Shown here piece by piece: positions 4,277-7,123 of a stretch of 7,123 bases of DNA (the first letter of the stretch is position 1; each line of letters begins with the position of its first letter). The stretch spans positions 1-7,123 of the forward strand of contig CAJJTI010000099.1 in NCBI GenBank assembly GCA_905194705.1. Reading direction: 5' to 3'. Position numbers and translations under genes: made by a program. The stretch comes from an uncultured Solobacterium sp. (GTDB taxonomy: Bacteria; Bacillota_I; Bacilli_A; Erysipelotrichales; Erysipelotrichaceae). The notes under the pieces were generated by a model. It was not told the DNA's origin. It worked only from the letters and a program-made list of their open reading frames with translations, and did no database searches.

Positions 4277-5517
4277 AAAGATTAGGACTTATTGGTAATC
4301 CGTTAGGCCACAGCTGGTCACCGGAAATACATCGCTTTTTTATAAAGCAGGATTATAATTTATTTCCTCTTCAAGAAGATGAACTTGATGCATTTCTTAA
4401 AGCGAAGGAATTTGATGGCATAAATGTTACTATTCCATACAAAGAAACAGTAATCCCATATTTAGATGAATTAGATGAAAATGCAAAAGCAATTGGTGCA
4501 GTAAATTGTATTGTAAATGATAATGGGATATTAAAAGGATATAACACTGATTATCTTGGTTTTAAACAAATGCTACTCGCTAATGATGTCCCAGTATCTG
4601 AAGGGAAAATTGCAATATTAGGGACAGGCGGTGCAAGAAAAGCTTGTGAAAAAGCATTGAAAGATCTTGGGGCAAATACTCTCATCGTTAGCAGAAATCC
4701 TGATAGAGGTATTACTTATGAAGAATGTATAGCAAGAGAAAAGGAAATATCAATCATTGTCAATACAACGCCTGTTGGAATGAAACCTGATTATGAAGGT
4801 CATCCAATAGATATAAAACAGTTTTCAAACTTAAGAGCAGTTGTAGATATTGTGGCTAATCCAATAGTAACGCGTCTTCAATTTGAGGCGAAAGCACTGG
4901 GTATTAAATATCTTGGTGGATTTGAGATGTTAGTTAGACAAGCACTTGAGGCTGATAAATTATTCTTAAAAAAAGAGTTTAGTGAGAAGTTAGTCAAAGA
5001 TTGTGAAGCAGAAGTATTAAAAGAAAAAAGAAATATTGTATTAATTGGAATGCCAACTTCTGGAAAGACAACAATATCTAAATGTCTTTCAGAAAAATTG
5101 GGAAATGCATTAATTGAAATGGATGATGAACTTGTTAAAGAATTTGGCGCTTCTATTCAAGAAGTATTTGCAAAACATGGTGAAGCATATTTTAGAGAAA
5201 GAGAAACAGCTTTAGCTAAATCATTACAGACAAAAGAAAAAAGCATTATTTCCTGTGGTGGCGGAATTATCAAAAATGAAGAAAATATGCGCTACTTGAA
5301 TCAGAATGGTGTTGTTGTTTGGCTAGATAGAAGTGTTGATAAATTGCATGGTACATCTTCTCGACCTTTATCGCAAGATGATGATGCAATACATAAACTA
5401 TATAACGAACGTAAACATCTATATAAAAAATACGCAGATATACGTATAGAAAATAATGGAACGATAGAAGATACAGTAAATACAATTGTTCGTGTCTTAG
5501 GAGGGAATGAAATATGA
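4273..5517 (+). CDS. Bifunctional shikimate dehydrogenase / shikimate kinase (AroE-AroK fusion)
   Basis: One uninterrupted 414-residue frame carries two consecutive pathway enzymes. Residues 1-250 are shikimate dehydrogenase (NADPH reduction of 3-dehydroshikimate): GNPLGHSWSPEIH (8-20), NVTIPYKE (51-58) with catalytic Lys57, AVNCI (76-80), NTD (91-93) with Asp93, the nucleotide-binding LGTGGARKA (116-124), NTTPVGM (164-170) and GFEMLVRQA (216-224). Residues 253-414 are shikimate kinase: P-loop GMPTSGKT (259-266), shikimate-binding EMDDE (282-286), FRERE (307-311) with Arg308, SCGGGI (327-332) and lid RPL (364-366). Almost no linker separates them, and the dehydrogenase half is a little shorter than stand-alone AroE. 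The start overlaps aroC (ATGA) and the end overlaps aroF. All key residues look intact, so both activities are expected. Confidence 0.95.
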   Translation: MKRLGLIGNPLGHSWSPEIHRFFIKQDYNLFPLQEDELDAFLKAKEFDGINVTIPYKETVIPYLDELDENAKAIGAVNCIVNDNGILKGYNTDYLGFKQMLLANDVPVSEGKIAILGTGGARKACEKALKDLGANTLIVSRNPDRGITYEECIAREKEISIIVNTTPVGMKPDYEGHPIDIKQFSNLRAVVDIVANPIVTRLQFEAKALGIKYLGGFEMLVRQALEADKLFLKKEFSEKLVKDCEAEVLKEKRNIVLIGMPTSGKTTISKCLSEKLGNALIEMDDELVKEFGASIQEVFAKHGEAYFRERETALAKSLQTKEKSIISCGGGIIKNEENMRYLNQNGVVVWLDRSVDKLHGTSSRPLSQDDDAIHKLYNERKHLYKKYADIRIENNGTIEDTVNTIVRVLGGNEI

Positions 5518-6530
5518 TTATTACATTAGAGAAAGATACACCACAAAATATTATTGATGAAATGATTTTTGGCTTTGAACAACAGGGTTTAAAAGTAAGT
5601 TTTATTCAGGGAGTCAATTATAATGTTTTTGGTTTAGTTGGTGATACAACAAGACTTGATGAAAGAATTATTCAGGCTAATGAATGGGTAAGCAATGTTC
5701 AACGTGTGCAGGCTCCTTATAAACTGGCAAATAGAATGTTTCATCCTGAAGATACAATTGTTGATGTGGATGGAATTAAAGTTGGTGGTAATGAAAAAAT
5801 CGCTATTATTGCTGGACCTTGTTCTGTTGAAGGAGAAGATATTGTTCTAGAGATAGCAAAGCAGGTAAAAGAAGCAGGAGCAGTAATGCTGAGAGGTGGA
5901 GCATATAAACCACGAACTTCTCCATATGCATTCCAGGGATTAGGGTATGAAGGCATTCTTGACATGGTTAAAGCAAAAGAAAAAACAGGATTACCTATTG
6001 TCAGTGAATTAATGAGTGCAGATAAAATCAATGAATTTGTTGAAAATGTTGACTTAATTCAAATTGGTGCTAGAAATATGCAAAACTTTGATTTGTTGAA
6101 AGCTGTAGGACGAGTAAATAAACCGATTTTGTTAAAAAGAGGAATGTCCGCAACAATTGAAGATTGGATTATGTCTGCTGAATATATTATGGCTAGTGGC
6201 AATCCAAATGTAATTATGTGTGAACGCGGTATTAGAACATTTGAAAAATACACAAGAAATACAATGGATCTGGCGGTTATTCCAATTATCAAAGAAAGAA
6301 CGCATTTACCAATTATTATTGATCCTTCTCACGCAACGGGAGACTATAAACTAGTTAAAGCAGTTTCTTTAGCGGCTATTGCAGCAGGAGCAGATGGCTT
6401 GATTATTGAAAGTCATACACATCCTGAAGCTGCATGGAGTGATGGCAGTCAATCATTAAAACCTGCTAAATTGCAAGATTTAATTCATGAAGGTCGTAAA
6501 GTTGCTAATGCTGTAGGGAGAGATATTTAA
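5514..6530 (+). CDS. aroF: 3-deoxy-7-phosphoheptulonate (DAHP) synthase, type I-beta with N-terminal regulatory domain
   Basis: A 338-residue enzyme condensing phosphoenolpyruvate with erythrose 4-phosphate, the pathway's entry step. Residues 1 to about 70 form the ferredoxin-like domain that, in the related Thermotoga enzyme of the same length, mediates Tyr/Phe feedback inhibition. Residues 90-338 are the (beta/alpha)8 barrel: AGPCSVE (100-106), LRGGAYKPRTSPYAFQG (126-142), IGARNMQNF (184-192), LLKRGMSAT (206-214), CERGIRTFEKYTRNT (236-250), IDPSHATG (269-276) and IIESHTHP (297-304). The metal ligands Cys103, His273, Glu299 and Asp310 are all present. There is no chorismate mutase fusion. 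AGGAGGG (5499-5505) lies 8 bases before ATG 5514, the strongest ribosome site in the operon, and the ATGA overlaps the aroE-aroK stop. The gene name follows common annotation practice; Bacillus subtilis calls the homologue aroA. Confidence 0.96.
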   Translation: MIITLEKDTPQNIIDEMIFGFEQQGLKVSFIQGVNYNVFGLVGDTTRLDERIIQANEWVSNVQRVQAPYKLANRMFHPEDTIVDVDGIKVGGNEKIAIIAGPCSVEGEDIVLEIAKQVKEAGAVMLRGGAYKPRTSPYAFQGLGYEGILDMVKAKEKTGLPIVSELMSADKINEFVENVDLIQIGARNMQNFDLLKAVGRVNKPILLKRGMSATIEDWIMSAEYIMASGNPNVIMCERGIRTFEKYTRNTMDLAVIPIIKERTHLPIIIDPSHATGDYKLVKAVSLAAIAAGADGLIIESHTHPEAAWSDGSQSLKPAKLQDLIHEGRKVANAVGRDI

Positions 6531-7123
6531 TGGAAGTCTTTATTGCTAAAGGAGAAGAAAAAGATAGTGAGGTCAAAATCCCGACGAGTAAATCTTTATC
6601 CCATCGAGCATTATTAGCAGCTAGTTTATGCAACGAAACATCTATTATTGAAGATTTAGTACATAATAAAGATACAGAAGCTACAATACGCGTTTTAAAA
6701 AGTCTTGGTGCTACTTTTGTGACAGAAGATAATAAAACAATTGTTCATGGTATTAGCTACATAAATATGAATGCAGATGAAGTACTTGATTGTGGAGAAT
6801 CAGGAAGTACCCTTAGATTTATGATTCCTTTATTTGGATTAATGAATAAAGAAGTTAAATTTACGGGGCATGGTCGTTTGATGGAAAGACCACAAAGTGT
6901 CTATGCGAAAATATTTAATGAGCAGGGATTATTATTTGCACAGGAAGATAGTATTTTAAAAATTAAAGGTCCATTACAAAGCGGACATTATGAAATAAAA
7001 GGGAATATTTCTTCACAATTTATTACTGGTTTATTATATGCATTACCATTACTTGATGAAGATTCGGTAATTAAAATACTTCCTCCATATGAATCGAAAT
7101 CTTATGTGAAGATGACAGAATAT
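6530..7123 (+). CDS. aroA: 3-phosphoshikimate 1-carboxyvinyltransferase (EPSP synthase), 5' part
   Basis: The first 198 codons of EPSP synthase, which transfers enolpyruvate from PEP to shikimate 3-phosphate. The gene runs off the window; the family is about 420-440 residues, so a little under half is present. ATG 6530-6532 overlaps the aroF stop (TAATG), and AGGGAG (6515-6520) lies 9 bases upstream. Motifs: IPTSKSLSHRALLAA (17-31) with substrate-binding Lys21, Ser22 and Arg26; CGESGSTLRF (88-97), the PEP-site loop in the form common in Clostridia-like enzymes rather than the enterobacterial GNAGTAMRP; GHGRLMERPQ (113-122); GNISSQFITGLLYALP (158-173); and ESKSYVKMT (188-196). No frameshift is seen in the part present. 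Confidence 0.95.
   Translation, partial: MEVFIAKGEEKDSEVKIPTSKSLSHRALLAASLCNETSIIEDLVHNKDTEATIRVLKSLGATFVTEDNKTIVHGISYINMNADEVLDCGESGSTLRFMIPLFGLMNKEVKFTGHGRLMERPQSVYAKIFNEQGLLFAQEDSILKIKGPLQSGHYEIKGNISSQFITGLLYALPLLDEDSVIKILPPYESKSYVKMTEY

Noticed and set aside
2246..6292. Other long antisense or out-of-frame reading frames inside aroB, aroC, aroE-aroK and aroF
   Set aside because: They overlap genes with full family motifs, have no ribosome sites or promoters that I can see, and their proteins look like low-information shadows of AT-rich coding DNA.

Overview
The window is a low-GC segment (roughly one third G+C by eye) with standard code usage (TGG for Trp, TGA as stop), strong GGAG-type ribosome sites, U-tailed intrinsic terminators and tightly overlapping genes. 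It looks chromosomal and Firmicute-like. An Erysipelotrichia-type gut bacterium is my guess from composition and gene style, and I cannot confirm it from sequence alone. I see no mobile elements, CRISPR, tRNA or rRNA.

Layout. Positions 1-112 are AT-rich upstream DNA ending in an extended -10 promoter. Positions 134-547 encode a 137-residue protein with a Lys/Thr/Ala-rich tail and an unrecognised C-terminal domain. It ends in a symmetrical terminator (546-577) shared with a convergent minus-strand gene (1071-565) for a small unrecognised membrane protein. That gene and pheA (1105-1938) are divergent, and their predicted promoters physically overlap. From 2184 to the window end runs a compact chorismate operon: aroB, aroC, an aroE-aroK fusion, a type I-beta DAHP synthase (aroF) and the first 198 codons of aroA. 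Junctions are ATGA, ATGA, ATGA and TAATG overlaps.

The most interesting part is the 245-base gap between pheA and aroB. It holds a 16-codon reading frame, MKNINNAFAYYYFYFR (2015-2065), with seven aromatic residues, followed by a chain of mutually exclusive RNA stems: A (2069-2094), B (2081-2118), C (2107-2151) and an intrinsic terminator D (2133-2164) only about 20 bases before the aroB start. The geometry suggests ribosome-mediated attenuation. A ribosome held at Tyr/Phe codons leaves stem A free to form; A blocks B, so antiterminator C forms and the aro genes are transcribed. A ribosome that reaches the stop codon covers the 5' arm of A; B then forms, C is blocked, and D terminates. It resembles the enterobacterial PheL logic but has one extra switching stem and lies in a Firmicute-like genome, where T-box control is the usual expectation.

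Together the genes supply DAHP synthesis (aroF), ring closure (aroB), shikimate formation and phosphorylation (aroE-aroK), EPSP (aroA), chorismate (aroC) and the phenylalanine-specific step (pheA). A 3-dehydroquinate dehydratase and a chorismate mutase are not in the window.
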